Source: Lutibacter oricola
GTDB lineage: Bacteria; Bacteroidota; Bacteroidia; Flavobacteriales; Flavobacteriaceae
Reading direction: 5' to 3'
Length of the DNA: 64,000 bases
Assembly (NCBI RefSeq): GCF_900106565.1
Contig: NZ_FNNJ01000008.1
Span: forward strand, 62,001-126,000
Part shown: in pieces, positions 1 through 10,280 of the stretch
How positions within the stretch are numbered: the stretch's first letter is position 1
How the letters are laid out: each line of letters starts with the position of its first letter
Notes under the pieces: model-generated
The model's database searches: none
Seen by the model: only the letters and a program-made list of their open reading frames with translations
What the model was told of the DNA's origin: nothing
Made by a program: the position numbers and the translations under genes

Positions 1-1017
1 TATTCCCTATTAGGAGGCTATTTTAATCCTTTTGAAAGTAAAGTAGTTTGGGATGGGCTTTGGTTTTCTTGGTCTAAACCTTCTGAAACTTTTAAGGATA
101 AGGCAATAATAGGAAGTGAAAAAGGACAATATCCTGCACTCTATTGGAACGGATGTGTAATAAATAATGGTGAATTACAACCTAGTAATGCTAACACTTT
201 TGCGCCAGATATTTGTCAAAAATTTGCATTAGATTTTATTAAAAAAGAACGAGATAAACCTTTCTTTTTATATTATCCAATGGTTTTACCACACGATCCT
301 TGGTTTGAAACGCCGATTGGAAGTAATACTAATAAAAGATCTAAACCTGGTTTTAGTTCTCAAATTAAGCGATTGGAATATTACGTAGATGAGTTAGTAC
401 AAACATTAAAAGATGCAAATGTTTATGATAATACAATTATATTTTTTACTGCAGATAATGCAACCTTAGCCAATGGAAAAGGATCTTGTTCAGAACTTGG
501 AGTTCGGGTGCCGCTTATTGTTTTTGGAGGTGCACTTAAAAATAAAGGAGTAAGTGATGTAATGGTTGATTTTACCGATATGTATCCAACAGTTTTGGAA
601 GTTGGAGGAATTGATACATCAGGCATAAAAGAATTAGATGGTGTAAGTTTTAAACCTGTTCTTGAAAACAAACCGTTTAAGGAAAAACCTTATGTATTTA
701 GCTTTTTAGACTTGGAACGTACCGTTAGAACAAAAAATTATATGATGGATGGTCACGGGGGTATATGGAAATGTGCAACATCTGGAAATTTATTAGATTA
801 TATTCCTTTGGAGGAAAGTAAAAAAACTCAACAAATTAGGATAGAACTCACCCAGATTATCGAGTCTTTTAAACTACCATCTATTGAAATGTTTGGCGAA
901 GAGAGAATTGAAAAAGCTCGTGGTAACTATAATTGGCCTTCTTTTCATTCAGCCACTTTAGCAGCCTATAAAAATGGTGATAATTGGATGTTTAATAAAC
1001 GAAGATTAAGAGAATAA
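1..1017 (+). CDS. Sulfatase (arylsulfatase family), 3' part only
   Basis: The reading frame is open from the first base of the window, so the N-terminal half, including the C/S-x-P-x-R formylglycine motif, lies outside. Visible parts are a sulfatase-type core segment KPFFLYYPMVLPHDPWF (about residues 83-99 of the visible part) and the second metal/substrate region, IIFFTADNAT followed by GKGSCSELGVRVPLIVFGG. Family members hydrolyse sulfate esters, in marine Bacteroidota usually on algal polysaccharides, in the periplasm. The ATG at 280 is internal and is not a start. The next gene is a beta-helix carbohydrate-active lipoprotein 35 bp downstream on the same strand, which suggests a polysaccharide utilisation locus. 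The substrate cannot be read from this fragment. Confidence 0.88.
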   Translation, partial: YSLLGGYFNPFESKVVWDGLWFSWSKPSETFKDKAIIGSEKGQYPALYWNGCVINNGELQPSNANTFAPDICQKFALDFIKKERDKPFFLYYPMVLPHDPWFETPIGSNTNKRSKPGFSSQIKRLEYYVDELVQTLKDANVYDNTIIFFTADNATLANGKGSCSELGVRVPLIVFGGALKNKGVSDVMVDFTDMYPTVLEVGGIDTSGIKELDGVSFKPVLENKPFKEKPYVFSFLDLERTVRTKNYMMDGHGGIWKCATSGNLLDYIPLEESKKTQQIRIELTQIIESFKLPSIEMFGEERIEKARGNYNWPSFHSATLAAYKNGDNWMFNKRRLRE

Positions 1018-1052
1018 TAGCTAAGGTAGTCAAGTAAATAAAAAAAGAAACT

Positions 1053-3041
1053 ATGAGATTAACTCCAATTTATACTTTATTAATTTTTTCACTACTAGTA
1101 TTTACAGTTTCAAGCTGTAAAGAAACTAATAATATGCAATATAATGTTAGCATAAAAGGAAGCGATGCTAATGATGGTTCCGTTGATTCACCATTTAAAT
1201 CAATAAAACGAGCTATAATTGAAACAAGAAAAAACAATGGAGAGAAAACTATTCTTATTCATCCTGGAAAATACTATGATGTAAATATAAAATTGACTGA
1301 TAAAGATAATGGCTTAGTTATAAAAGCTGGGAGTGAAGAAGCACCTACTTTATTTGGAGGTGTTAAATTAACAGATTTTAAAACTGAGGATAAATTTATT
1401 TATGCTGAAGTGCTCAATACAAGAAATAGAGAATGGGATTTTAGAATAATTCAAGTTAATGGTGATTATAAAGAAAGAGCTCGATTTCCAGAAAAAGGTG
1501 CGTTTACTCATTTAAATGTTTTTGATGTAAAATGGTTGTCTTCTGAAGCTGGTGGCTGGGAAAGAAAACCAACGCAAATAGAAAAAACAACACTAAAATA
1601 TATTCCTGAAGATTTAAATCCTCAAATAGATGTCAATAATGCTGAATTAACTATTTATCACGAATGGGACGAAACACTTGTTGGACTTAAAGGTCATGAT
1701 AAGGAGAATAATATCCTAAAATTTGACAATGAAAGTCAGCATCCTCCAGGAGCTTTTGCAAAAAGAAATAAAAATGCACAAACTTATGTGGTTTGGAATA
1801 CCAAAGAAGGTATGCTAAAACCTGGGCAGTGGTATTTAGATAGAACTCGTGAACGATTGTATTATTGGCCTGAAGAAGGTGAAGATGTGTCTAATATTGA
1901 AGTAGTTGTGCCAAAACATCAAAATATAATTTTTTTAGAACCCAACACAAAAAATATAACTATTGAAGGTTTAAATTTATCTTCTACAACAACAAAGTTG
2001 ATTACTGGTGGTTATGGGGCAAATCGTTTTGAAGGAGCAATTAGCGGAAAAAAGGTTAGTAATATTTCACTCAAAAAATTAATTATAAAAAATGTAGGTG
2101 GCTGGGGAATTCGACTTAATGGAAACAACATTTCAGTAGAAGAAAGTGAAATATATAACTGTGGTGCCGGTGCTATTTCATTTAGAGCTAATAATTTTAG
2201 AATTAAAAACAACAAATTACACGATATTGGTTTAGTGTATATGAGCGCTGTTGGAATTATTGGAGGCGGAAATAACAATACTATTTCTTACAATGAAATT
2301 TACAATATGCCATATTGTGGAATAAACGGATTAGGTAATAATTCATTAGTCGAAGGCAATGTAATTCATAATATAAAAACCTTTATGCAAGATGGAGGAG
2401 CTATTTATATGTTTGGTCATAAAAACACAATTGTAAAAGATAATGTTGTTCTATCTAAATTAGAATCAGGAATAAAGGTTTATGCATATTATCTTGATGA
2501 AGGTTGCGAAAACTGTGTTGTAAAAAATAATCTATCCTATAACGCAGCAGTTCCTGTTCAAGCACATATGACGCGTAAATGCACTTATAAAAACAATGTT
2601 TTCCTTGATAAAGGATTACAATCTATTGCTTATGCAAATTCGTCAGATATGGTATTTGAAAAGAATATTTTAGTTGCAGATTCTATCATTTTTAAAGGAC
2701 CTACAAATACTTCACCTCAACACATTAAAGGTGAATTAGGAAAAGTTATGAAAGGCTATTCCTCTGCTATTGGAATTATCTCTTGGAAAAATAATATTTT
2801 CAATAGTGATTCAAAAAGCATAAGATTAAGACAATTAGCACAATATGATGCAGTTGTAGAAGATGAGTTAACTCCAATTGAAGGAACTATTTTTTCAAAT
2901 GTTGAACTAAAAGGAATTGAAACAGGTCAATTAAACTTAACAATAGATTCAATAGTAAAATTACAAGGAATTCAACTTAAAGATTTTTCTAAAGCAGGTT
3001 ATAGAACAAACCTAACGGAGCTAATAAATTATTACTATTAA
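1053..3041 (+). CDS. Right-handed beta-helix lipoprotein, probable glycoside hydrolase (GH141-like)
   Basis: A 662-residue protein with a lipoprotein signal peptide ending at Cys22 (hydrophobic stretch, then VSSC), so probably membrane-anchored in the periplasm or at the surface. Residues about 33-50 (SIKGSDANDGSVDSPFKSI) are the usual opening of secreted parallel beta-helix enzymes. The segment GQWYLDRTRERLYYWPE and the Asn-rich beta-helix rungs from about residue 310 to 540 resemble GH141 proteins (fucosidase/xylanase type). It follows a sulfatase on the same strand, which fits degradation of a sulfated polysaccharide such as fucan. The beta-helix fold is clear; the GH141 assignment and substrate are inference. 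A polysaccharide lyase or a non-enzymatic helix are alternatives. Confidence 0.72.
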   Translation: MRLTPIYTLLIFSLLVFTVSSCKETNNMQYNVSIKGSDANDGSVDSPFKSIKRAIIETRKNNGEKTILIHPGKYYDVNIKLTDKDNGLVIKAGSEEAPTLFGGVKLTDFKTEDKFIYAEVLNTRNREWDFRIIQVNGDYKERARFPEKGAFTHLNVFDVKWLSSEAGGWERKPTQIEKTTLKYIPEDLNPQIDVNNAELTIYHEWDETLVGLKGHDKENNILKFDNESQHPPGAFAKRNKNAQTYVVWNTKEGMLKPGQWYLDRTRERLYYWPEEGEDVSNIEVVVPKHQNIIFLEPNTKNITIEGLNLSSTTTKLITGGYGANRFEGAISGKKVSNISLKKLIIKNVGGWGIRLNGNNISVEESEIYNCGAGAISFRANNFRIKNNKLHDIGLVYMSAVGIIGGGNNNTISYNEIYNMPYCGINGLGNNSLVEGNVIHNIKTFMQDGGAIYMFGHKNTIVKDNVVLSKLESGIKVYAYYLDEGCENCVVKNNLSYNAAVPVQAHMTRKCTYKNNVFLDKGLQSIAYANSSDMVFEKNILVADSIIFKGPTNTSPQHIKGELGKVMKGYSSAIGIISWKNNIFNSDSKSIRLRQLAQYDAVVEDELTPIEGTIFSNVELKGIETGQLNLTIDSIVKLQGIQLKDFSKAGYRTNLTELINYYY

Positions 3042-3088
3042 AATTATTTTATACCATTTCTAGATGTTAAGAATTACAATAGAAAACA

Positions 3089-3120
3089 AAAAGCCCAAAC
3101 AATTAAATGTTTGGGCTTTT
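3089..3120. terminator. Bidirectional intrinsic terminator
   Basis: A 12-bp perfect stem, AAAAGCCCAAAC paired with GTTTGGGCTTTT, around an 8-nt loop. It has a T tract on the plus strand and, by symmetry, on the minus strand. It sits between the convergent beta-helix lipoprotein and mutase genes and would stop transcription from both sides. Confidence 0.9.
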
Positions 3121-3141
3121 AATATAGTTGAAATTTAAAGC

Positions 3142-5274
3142 TTATTCTTGCTCTAAATATTTCTCCATAATTGTAATCGCTGATTCTGAAATAACAGTAC
3201 CAGGACCAAATACTGCAGCTACTTTTCTTTCGAATAAGTAATCGTAGTCTTGGGCTGGAATAACTCCACCTGCAAATACCATAATATCAGGTCTACCTAA
3301 ACTTGCTAATTCTTCAATTAATTGAGGAATTAATGTTTTGTGACCAGCAGCTAAACTAGATGCACCAATAAAGTGAACATCGTTTTCAATAGCTTGTTTT
3401 GCAACTTCTTCAGGAGTTTGGAATAATGATCCCATATCTACATCAAAACCTAAATCAGCGAAACTAGATGCAACAACTTTTGCACCTCTATCGTGACCAT
3501 CTTGACCCATTTTTGCAATCATAACTCTTGGTCTTCTACCTTCAATTTCTGCAAATTTATCAGCTAATTGCTGTGCTTTTGCAAACGTACTATCGTTATC
3601 TACTTCTTTACCGTACACGCCACTTATTAATTTAGTATCCGCTTTATGTCTTCCAAAATGAACTTCTAAAGCATCAGAAATTTCACCTAAAGTAGCAAAA
3701 TTTTCAGCAGCTTCAACAGCAAGTTCTAATAAGTTACCTTCAGCACCACCAGCACAGTCTTCTAATGCTTTTAGTTTTGCAGCAACTACTTCTGAATTAC
3801 GTTCAGCTTTTAATTTATTTAAACGCTCAATTTGAGAATCTCTAACAACTGTATTATCAACCTCTAAAATTTCAATATTAGATTCTTCTTCAGTTTGGAA
3901 TTTGTTTACTCCAACTAAAATATCTTGACCAGAATCTAAACGAGCTTGTTTACGAGCAGAAGCTTCTTCAATACGCATTTTTGGAACTCCAGTTTCAATA
4001 GCTTTTGCCATTCCACCAAGTTCTTCAACTTCCTCAATTAATTTCCAAGCTTTTTTAGCAATCTCTTGTGTTAAGTACTCCACATAGTAAGAACCAGCCC
4101 AAGGATCAACCGCTTTGGTCATTTGAGTTTCATCTTGAATAAAGATTTGCGTATTACGTGCAATACGTGCAGAGAAATCTGTAGGTAAAGCAATAGCTTC
4201 ATCCAATGCATTTGTATGTAAAGATTGAGTTCCTCCTAAACCAGCAGCCATTGCTTCAATACAAGTACGTGCTACGTTGTTGAAAGGATCTTGCTCACTT
4301 AAACTCCATCCAGAAGTTTGACTATGCGTACGCAATGCCATTGACTTTGGATTTTTTGGGTTGAAAGACTTAATGATTTTTGCCCAAAGCATACGTGCAG
4401 CACGCATTTTTGCAATTTCCATAAAGTGATTCATACCAACCGCCCAGAAGAATGATAAACGAGGAGCAAACTCATCAATTTTTAAACCAGATTTTAATCC
4501 AGTTCTAATGTACTCCATACCATCTGCTAATGTATAAGCCAATTCAATATCTGCAGTTGCACCAGCTTCTTGCATATGGTAACCAGAGATAGAAATTGAG
4601 TTAAACTTAGGCATATTTTGAGTGGTATAATCAAAAATATCTCCAATAATTTTCATTGAAGGTGCTGGTGGGTAAATGTAAGTGTTACGCACCATAAATT
4701 CCTTTAAAATATCATTCTGAATTGTTCCAGAAAGTTTGTCTAAAGAAACACCTTGTTTTCTTGCAGCAGCAATATAAAAGGCCATAATTGGTAATACAGC
4801 ACCGTTCATTGTCATAGAAACAGACATTTTATCTAATGGAATTTGATCGAACAAAATTTCCATATCTAAAATAGAATCTATGGCAACACCGGCTTTACCA
4901 ACATCACCAGTTACACGTGGGTGATCAGAATCGTATCCACGGTGTGTAGCTAAATCAAAAGCAACTGAAAGTCCTTTTTGACCAGCAGCTAAATTTCTTC
5001 TGTAAAAAGCATTTGACTCTTCTGCAGTTGAGAAACCTGCATATTGACGAACCGTCCAAGGACGCATAGCGTACATTGCGCTATAAGGACCTCTTAAAAA
5101 TGGAGGTACACCAGCAGCGTAACCTAAATGTTCTGCTTCTGAAATATCTTCTTTTGCAAATTGTTTTTTTACAGGGATTCCTTCAGGAGTATTCCAAACG
5201 TCTTGATTCTCTGAAGTTGCAGCTGTTTGTTTAACAGCTGAATTTAATTTTATATCTGAAAAATCTGGTTTCAT
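3142..5274 (-). CDS. scpA: Methylmalonyl-CoA mutase large (catalytic) subunit
   Basis: A 710-residue adenosylcobalamin enzyme that interconverts (R)-methylmalonyl-CoA and succinyl-CoA in the cytosol. The N-terminal two thirds is the substrate-binding TIM barrel (conserved stretch [18 protein letters not shown]). The C-terminal domain carries the cobalamin signature [11 protein letters not shown] at about residues 592-602, with His594 as the predicted lower cobalt ligand. Length matches the family (about 710-730). It lies 5 bp downstream of the small-subunit gene and is probably co-transcribed with it. It is also named mutB or mcmA2. Nothing is missing or truncated. Confidence 0.97.
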   Translation of the reverse strand: MKPDFSDIKLNSAVKQTAATSENQDVWNTPEGIPVKKQFAKEDISEAEHLGYAAGVPPFLRGPYSAMYAMRPWTVRQYAGFSTAEESNAFYRRNLAAGQKGLSVAFDLATHRGYDSDHPRVTGDVGKAGVAIDSILDMEILFDQIPLDKMSVSMTMNGAVLPIMAFYIAAARKQGVSLDKLSGTIQNDILKEFMVRNTYIYPPAPSMKIIGDIFDYTTQNMPKFNSISISGYHMQEAGATADIELAYTLADGMEYIRTGLKSGLKIDEFAPRLSFFWAVGMNHFMEIAKMRAARMLWAKIIKSFNPKNPKSMALRTHSQTSGWSLSEQDPFNNVARTCIEAMAAGLGGTQSLHTNALDEAIALPTDFSARIARNTQIFIQDETQMTKAVDPWAGSYYVEYLTQEIAKKAWKLIEEVEELGGMAKAIETGVPKMRIEEASARKQARLDSGQDILVGVNKFQTEEESNIEILEVDNTVVRDSQIERLNKLKAERNSEVVAAKLKALEDCAGGAEGNLLELAVEAAENFATLGEISDALEVHFGRHKADTKLISGVYGKEVDNDSTFAKAQQLADKFAEIEGRRPRVMIAKMGQDGHDRGAKVVASSFADLGFDVDMGSLFQTPEEVAKQAIENDVHFIGASSLAAGHKTLIPQLIEELASLGRPDIMVFAGGVIPAQDYDYLFERKVAAVFGPGTVISESAITIMEKYLEQE

Positions 5275-5279
5275 ACTTC

Positions 5280-7070
5280 TTAAGATTTTAAGGTTTTTTG
5301 AACTTTTTCCTGAATAGCAGAAAGTGTAACAAGAACGTCAGTTCTCATATTTACAACACCATCTAAACCAGCTTCAGTTAATTCATCCATATTTTTTGGA
5401 GCACCAGCTAATAACAATACTTTGTTTTTAGCAATAGCTCTAAATGCTTTTATAAAGTCAACAGCGCTTTCATCATAATCTTGATCTGAACTACAGATAA
5501 CAACAATATGTGAATCTGATTTTGCACTTTCTGTAGCAGCTGCTTCAGCACTGTCAAAACTTTCTTCTTGGTGAACGTCAAAACCGCTAACACCAATAAA
5601 GTCGTAAGCAAAGGCCGCTCTAGCTTTACGCATATTTAAGTTTCCAAAACTAGCTAACTGTACAATTGGACGTACATTAGTTTCTGCTACTAATTCTTCA
5701 GTAACTCTACGCATAGCTTCAATTTCTAAAGATGCTCTTCTTGGAGTTAATACTTTAGAATTATCTGCTCCACCTGTTGAAAGAATGTCTGTTGCAACAG
5801 TTTCCATTAGGTTAGGGTATTTGTTAATACCTACCATTGGAGTTCTACGTTGGCTAATTAATTTTAATTTTTTCAAACGAATTTCAGCAATTTGAGCTTG
5901 AATTGTTTCGTTTTCAAAAGCAGTAAAGAATCCTCCGGCAGCTTCAATAGCTTGGAATAATTCTAATGCTTTTTCTGCAATTTTTGAAGAAACTTCTTCA
6001 ACATAGTAAGATCCATCAACTGGATTTGATACCTTACCAAAGTAAGATTCTTCTTTTAAAATTGTAGTAATATTACCAGCAATTCTACTTGAAAAATCTG
6101 AAGAATCTTTAAATTCTTTATCGTAAGCATCAATTAAAACACCATCTACATTTCCTAAAATTGCAGACATTGCTTCAGTTGTACAACGTAATAAGTTAGT
6201 TTCAGCATCAGTAACTGATTTACTCCAAATTGAAGTTTTTGCAGTAACAGTATTTGCAACTTCAGCAACTCCGTATTTGGCAGCAACTTCAGCTAATAAA
6301 CTGTTGAATGCTCTAAATTTTCCAATTTCAACAAAGTATTCTAAACCAATTGCTAGTTTAAAGTTTAAGTTGTTAAATATTGTTTGTGCTTCAACACCTT
6401 TTTCTGAAAGTTTTTCAATTAAGAAAACTAAAGAGTTTAATGTATAAGCAATTTCTTGAACTTGGTTTGCACCTGAATCTAAATATTCAGTTCCAGAAAC
6501 TGTGATTGCTTTAAAGTTTGGATAATTAGCAGTTAATTTTACTAATTCTGCAGCAGCTTCAACTTGACTAGCATCAAAAGAACCAGTTGTTACATAGTTA
6601 GAAATAATACCTGTATTAATGTATCCTTTTAAATCTGAATCTTTTGCAAAAGCAACTAAATCTGTGGCAAATGCAACAGCATTAGAAGCAATCTCAAATG
6701 AAACAGTAATTTCGTTTAAATCTATTCCGTTTAAAAGTTCAGCAACAGCAACATTTCCTTCTATAGTGAAAATGATTCCGTTCATTCCTTCTTCAACAGC
6801 TTTTATAGCTAGTTTGTTACCGCTTTCAGCAGTTGCAACAGCAACGTTACGATAATTCACTAAAGATTGTGAATTTTCTCCAGTATTTTTAAGCTGCGTG
6901 ATTTTATTTTCTGTATTGTAGCAAGGTTGAATATTGATACCAGTAAGGTTTTTCCAAACTAGTTTTTTATCAAAATCAGCTCCTTTTAAATCGGCGGTCA
7001 CTCTTTCCATCCACTGTTCAGTAGAAACTGAAGGGAATTCAGAAAAAAGTGCTTTATTTTTATCGCTCAT
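5280..7070 (-). CDS. mutA: Methylmalonyl-CoA mutase small subunit
   Basis: A 596-residue paralogue of the catalytic mutase subunit. It keeps the barrel fold and a Rossmann-like C-terminal domain but lacks the DxHxxG cobalamin motif; the corresponding region around [21 protein letters not shown] has no ligand His. This is the normal state of the structural, non-catalytic subunit of the heterodimer. The gene directly precedes scpA with a 5-bp gap. It is separated from the upstream CoA-transferase gene by a hairpin that looks like a terminator or attenuator, so the mutase pair may be expressed at a different level from the pump genes. Confidence 0.94.
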   Translation of the reverse strand: MSDKNKALFSEFPSVSTEQWMERVTADLKGADFDKKLVWKNLTGINIQPCYNTENKITQLKNTGENSQSLVNYRNVAVATAESGNKLAIKAVEEGMNGIIFTIEGNVAVAELLNGIDLNEITVSFEIASNAVAFATDLVAFAKDSDLKGYINTGIISNYVTTGSFDASQVEAAAELVKLTANYPNFKAITVSGTEYLDSGANQVQEIAYTLNSLVFLIEKLSEKGVEAQTIFNNLNFKLAIGLEYFVEIGKFRAFNSLLAEVAAKYGVAEVANTVTAKTSIWSKSVTDAETNLLRCTTEAMSAILGNVDGVLIDAYDKEFKDSSDFSSRIAGNITTILKEESYFGKVSNPVDGSYYVEEVSSKIAEKALELFQAIEAAGGFFTAFENETIQAQIAEIRLKKLKLISQRRTPMVGINKYPNLMETVATDILSTGGADNSKVLTPRRASLEIEAMRRVTEELVAETNVRPIVQLASFGNLNMRKARAAFAYDFIGVSGFDVHQEESFDSAEAAATESAKSDSHIVVICSSDQDYDESAVDFIKAFRAIAKNKVLLLAGAPKNMDELTEAGLDGVVNMRTDVLVTLSAIQEKVQKTLKS

Positions 7071-7099
7071 TATAGTGTGAATTTATTTAATAATAAAAA

Positions 7100-7137
7100 T
7101 TTAGAGTCCTAAAATTACAAAATTTAAGGACTCTAAA
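7100..7137 (-). terminator. Intrinsic terminator or attenuator between the CoA-transferase and mutase genes
   Basis: An 11-bp perfect stem (TTTAGAGTCCT with AGGACTCTAAA), extended by four more A/T pairs after one mismatch. Read on the minus strand it is followed by the tract ATTTTTATTATT. It lies in the 77-bp gap downstream of the CoA-transferase and upstream of mutA. The T tract is interrupted, so termination may be partial. Confidence 0.65.
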
Positions 7138-7147
7138 CTCAGTAATT

Positions 7148-8437
7148 TTATTTAACCATTAAACTACTTCCAAATCTTTCGAAGATAGCTTTGTCTAGTT
7201 CTTCTCTTGCATCAGGGTGAGCAACATCTCTTAAAGCAATAGCTCTTTGTTTTAAGCTTCTACCAAATAACTCAGCCACACCAAATTCTGTAGCAACAAA
7301 ACGAGCGTGAGCACGTGTAGTTACAACACCAGCACCTGGTTTTAATGTTGGAGTAATTTTAGAAACACCTTTAGCAGTTTGTGAAGTAATAGCACAAATT
7401 GGTTTTCCTCCTGGAGATAAAGCAGCTCCACGCATAAAGTCCATTTGACCACCAACACCAGAGAACATTCTTGTACCAATTGAATCTGCACAAATTTGAC
7501 CAGTTAAATCTACTTCAATTGCAGAGTTAATAGCTGTTACTTTTGGATTTTGACGAATTACAGATGTATCATTTACATAAGCAATATCTCTCATTTCGAT
7601 TTCTGGATTGTCATCCATAAAGTCGTATAAACGACGAGTACCCATAGCAAAACCAGATACAATTTTGTAAGGGTTTACTTTCTTTTGAGATCCGTTTACA
7701 ATTCCTTTTTCTACTAAATCAACAATTCCTTCAGCAAACATTTCTGTATGAACACCTAAGTTTTTGTGGTTATGTAAGAAAGTTAAAACTGCATTTGGAA
7801 TTCCTCCAATACCCATTTGAAGCGTTGCTCCATCATCAATAATTTCAGCAATATTTTTACCAATAGCGCTTTCAGTTTCTGATGGTTTAACAAATTTCAT
7901 TTCGTAAATTTCTTCTTCTATTTCAACACAAGCATCAAAGTTATTGATGTTAATTTGTGCATCACCAAAAGTACGAGGCATTAATGGGTTAATTTGAGCA
8001 ATAACTTTTTTACCTTGCTCAATACCTGCAAGTACAATATCTACAGAAACTCCTAATGAACAAAAACCGTGTTTGTCTGGTGGAGAAACGTTTACCATAA
8101 CTACATCTAAGTCCATATATCCTTCACGGAAAAGTGTTGGAATATCACTTAAAAAGATTGGAATGTAATCTGCAGTGTCACCTATGTTTTTACGAATGTT
8201 TCCTCCAATAAAAAATGCATTTGTATGGAAGCTATCTCTATATTCTGGAGCAGTATAACCACTAGCACCTTCTGTATGTAAGTGTACTAATTCAACATTT
8301 CTTAATTCTGAAGCTCTAGCTACCATTGCATTAATTAATGCTTGAGGAGTTGCAGAACCACCTTGTATTAATACTCTATTTCCTGACTCAATTAATTTAA
8401 CTGCCTCATCTGCAGTCATTGAATTTGGTATTTTCAT
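7148..8437 (-). CDS. Acetyl-CoA hydrolase/transferase family CoA-transferase
   Basis: A 429-residue family I CoA-transferase of the 4-hydroxybutyrate/acetate/succinate CoA-transferase group. Visible signatures are the N-terminal glycine-rich segment GNRVLIQGGSATPQ, MGIGGIPNAVL in the middle, and VHTEMFAEGIVDL with the likely catalytic glutamate. The C-terminal domain ends with ATEFGVAELFGRSLKQRA. Lying between the Na+-pump subunits and the mutase, it most plausibly moves CoA between propionyl-CoA or acetyl-CoA and succinate. That substrate choice is inferred from context. Length and domains look complete. Confidence 0.85.
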   Translation of the reverse strand: MKIPNSMTADEAVKLIESGNRVLIQGGSATPQALINAMVARASELRNVELVHLHTEGASGYTAPEYRDSFHTNAFFIGGNIRKNIGDTADYIPIFLSDIPTLFREGYMDLDVVMVNVSPPDKHGFCSLGVSVDIVLAGIEQGKKVIAQINPLMPRTFGDAQININNFDACVEIEEEIYEMKFVKPSETESAIGKNIAEIIDDGATLQMGIGGIPNAVLTFLHNHKNLGVHTEMFAEGIVDLVEKGIVNGSQKKVNPYKIVSGFAMGTRRLYDFMDDNPEIEMRDIAYVNDTSVIRQNPKVTAINSAIEVDLTGQICADSIGTRMFSGVGGQMDFMRGAALSPGGKPICAITSQTAKGVSKITPTLKPGAGVVTTRAHARFVATEFGVAELFGRSLKQRAIALRDVAHPDAREELDKAIFERFGSSLMVK

Positions 8438-8474
8438 TTTTATTATAATTTATTGTATTGTTTGTTTTATTTAA

Positions 8475-9797
8475 CTAGCCTAAGAAACTTAAAATAATAC
8501 CCGCTGCAATTGCAGAACCAATTACTCCAGAAACATTAGGAGCCATTGCGTGCATTAATAAGTAGTTACTTGGGTCTGATTTTAATCCTTCATGATGTAC
8601 AACACGTGCACTATCTGGAACGGCAGATACACCTGCTGCACCAATAAGTGGATTAATTTTATTGTCTCCTTTTAAGAATCTATTCATAAACTTAGCGAAT
8701 AATAATCCTCCACAAGTTGCAATTACGAATGATATTGCTCCTAAACCAAAAATTAATAATGAATCTTTTGTAATAAATATGTCTGCTTGTGTTGAAGCAC
8801 CAACAGTAACACCTAACAAAATAGTTACAATATCAATTAATTTAGTTCTAGCAGTATCAGCTAATCTTTCAGTTCTTCCAGATTCTTTTAATAAGTTACC
8901 AAAGAATAACATACCTAATAATGGTAATGCACTAGGTGAAATGAATAATGTTAATAATAATGCAACCACAGGGAAAATCATTTTTTCCTTTTGAGAAACT
9001 GCTCTTGGTGGTTTCATTTTTATTTTTCTATCCTCTTTTGAAATTAATAACCTCATTAAAGGAGGTTGAATAACTGGTACTAATGCCATATAAGAATAAG
9101 CTGCAATAGCAATAGGTCCAATTAAGTTTTTAACAGTTGTTCCATCAGCTAATATATTAACACCATTTGCTAATTTAGATGATAAGAAAATCGCCGTAGG
9201 TCCATCAGCACCACCAATAATTCCAATTGCTCCAGCTTCAGGAAGACTGAAACCTAAGTATAAAGCTCCAATAAAAGTTGCAAATACACCAATTTGTGCA
9301 GCAGCTCCTAAAAGCATTAATTTAGGGTTTGCAATTAAAGATGAAAAATCTGTCATTGCACCAATTCCTAAGAAAATAAGGGGCGGATAAATACCTTTTA
9401 CTACCCCAAAATATAGGTAATTTAAAACAGAACCAGCTTCATAAATACCTGTTTGGTTACCTGCTACAAAAGGAATGTTTCCTAATATAACCCCTGTTCC
9501 AATAGGAATTAACAATAATGGTTCGTAATCATATTTAATACCTAAGTAAATAAATACAATACCAATTATAATCATAATTAAATTTCCAGATGTAGTATTT
9601 GCAAACCCAGTATAACTATAAAATGTTTTTATTCCTTCAAATGCTCCGTTAAACATGCTACCACTATCAGCATCATCAACTTGCGTTGTTGTTGCTGCTG
9701 GGTTGCTTGTAGAGCTTCCATTTGTGCCTAATCCAAGTGCTGGTCTAATAAAAATCAGCAATGATAAAACACAAAATATTAATATTACTTTTTTCAT
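8475..9797 (-). CDS. Na+-translocating decarboxylase beta subunit (methylmalonyl-CoA/oxaloacetate type)
   Basis: A 440-residue polytopic membrane protein of the OadB/MmdB/GcdB family, which couples decarboxylation of carboxybiotin to Na+ export. It has the family motifs GIIGGADGPTAIF (about residue 195) and GAAGVSAVPDSARVVH (about residue 390), with the conserved Asp and Ser residues that line the Na+ path. An N-terminal hydrophobic segment plus a Ser/Thr/Asp-rich linker of about 60 residues precedes the core; such extensions are common in Bacteroidota. It lies in an operon-like run with the biotin carrier, gamma subunit and carboxyltransferase, so a methylmalonyl-CoA decarboxylase role is favoured over oxaloacetate. 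Confidence 0.92.
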   Translation of the reverse strand: MKKVILIFCVLSLLIFIRPALGLGTNGSSTSNPAATTTQVDDADSGSMFNGAFEGIKTFYSYTGFANTTSGNLIMIIIGIVFIYLGIKYDYEPLLLIPIGTGVILGNIPFVAGNQTGIYEAGSVLNYLYFGVVKGIYPPLIFLGIGAMTDFSSLIANPKLMLLGAAAQIGVFATFIGALYLGFSLPEAGAIGIIGGADGPTAIFLSSKLANGVNILADGTTVKNLIGPIAIAAYSYMALVPVIQPPLMRLLISKEDRKIKMKPPRAVSQKEKMIFPVVALLLTLFISPSALPLLGMLFFGNLLKESGRTERLADTARTKLIDIVTILLGVTVGASTQADIFITKDSLLIFGLGAISFVIATCGGLLFAKFMNRFLKGDNKINPLIGAAGVSAVPDSARVVHHEGLKSDPSNYLLMHAMAPNVSGVIGSAIAAGIILSFLG

Positions 9798-9858
9798 TTT
9801 TTCTCTTTTAGAGAATTAGTTGAATTTCATTTTTGAAAAACAAATAACTCAGAAATTT

Positions 9859-10278
9859 CTATTCTAGTTCAATCATTAATTCGTCTTGAAGCACTTGTTG
9901 ACCAACACTAATTTTAATGTCGGTAATTGTACCTGCTTTTTCACAAACAATGTTGTTTTCCATTTTCATTGCTTCTAAAACAAGCATTCTGTCACCAACT
10001 TTAAGTGTGTCACCAACTTTAACATCAAGTGATAAAACTACACCAGGAATTGGAGCAACAATTCTAGTTTTTTGAGACTTTGGATTAACTTTTAATGGTT
10101 CTGCAGGTCTTTTAGATGCTGCACGAACTAAAGTAGGAGTTTTAGTTTTCTTAATCTCCTCTTTCATTTTTACTGCATACATAGTACCATTAACCTCTAA
10201 GTTAATAATATTATCTTCGTGTGATTTTACATTAACTGTATAACCGTTTTCGTTTACTTTGAATTTATATGTTTTCAT
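9859..10278 (-). CDS. Biotin carboxyl carrier protein of the Na+ pump / acyl-CoA carboxylase
   Basis: A 139-residue biotin carrier. The C-terminal lipoyl/biotinyl domain contains VLEAMKMENNI with the biotinylated Lys at about residue 105. The N-terminal 60 residues form a beta-rich leader, followed by a basic linker, as in MmdC and OadA C-terminal domains. It carries CO2 between the carboxyltransferase (10643-12202) and the membrane beta subunit. Its start is 2 bp from the end of the gamma-subunit gene. The fatty-acid accB elsewhere in the window (30394-30876) is a separate paralogue with the EAMKL form of the motif. Confidence 0.92.
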   Translation of the reverse strand: MKTYKFKVNENGYTVNVKSHEDNIINLEVNGTMYAVKMKEEIKKTKTPTLVRAASKRPAEPLKVNPKSQKTRIVAPIPGVVLSLDVKVGDTLKVGDRMLVLEAMKMENNIVCEKAGTITDIKISVGQQVLQDELMIELE

Positions 10279-10280
10279 TT

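Noticed and set aside
423-671. Open frame on the minus strand inside the sulfatase gene
   Set aside because: It is a shadow of the coding strand: no start signals, composition follows the codon positions of the sulfatase, and no recognisable protein.
6619-6855. Plus-strand open frame inside mutA, and similar antisense frames inside scpA, oadB, tsf, frr, pyrH and other genes
   Set aside because: They are mirror frames of strongly conserved genes, Ser/Ile/Val-rich by codon bias, with no promoters or domains.
9801-9815. TTCTCT/AGAGAA mini-hairpin before the beta-subunit gene
   Set aside because: Three-base loop and A/T-rich; too weak to call a regulatory element.
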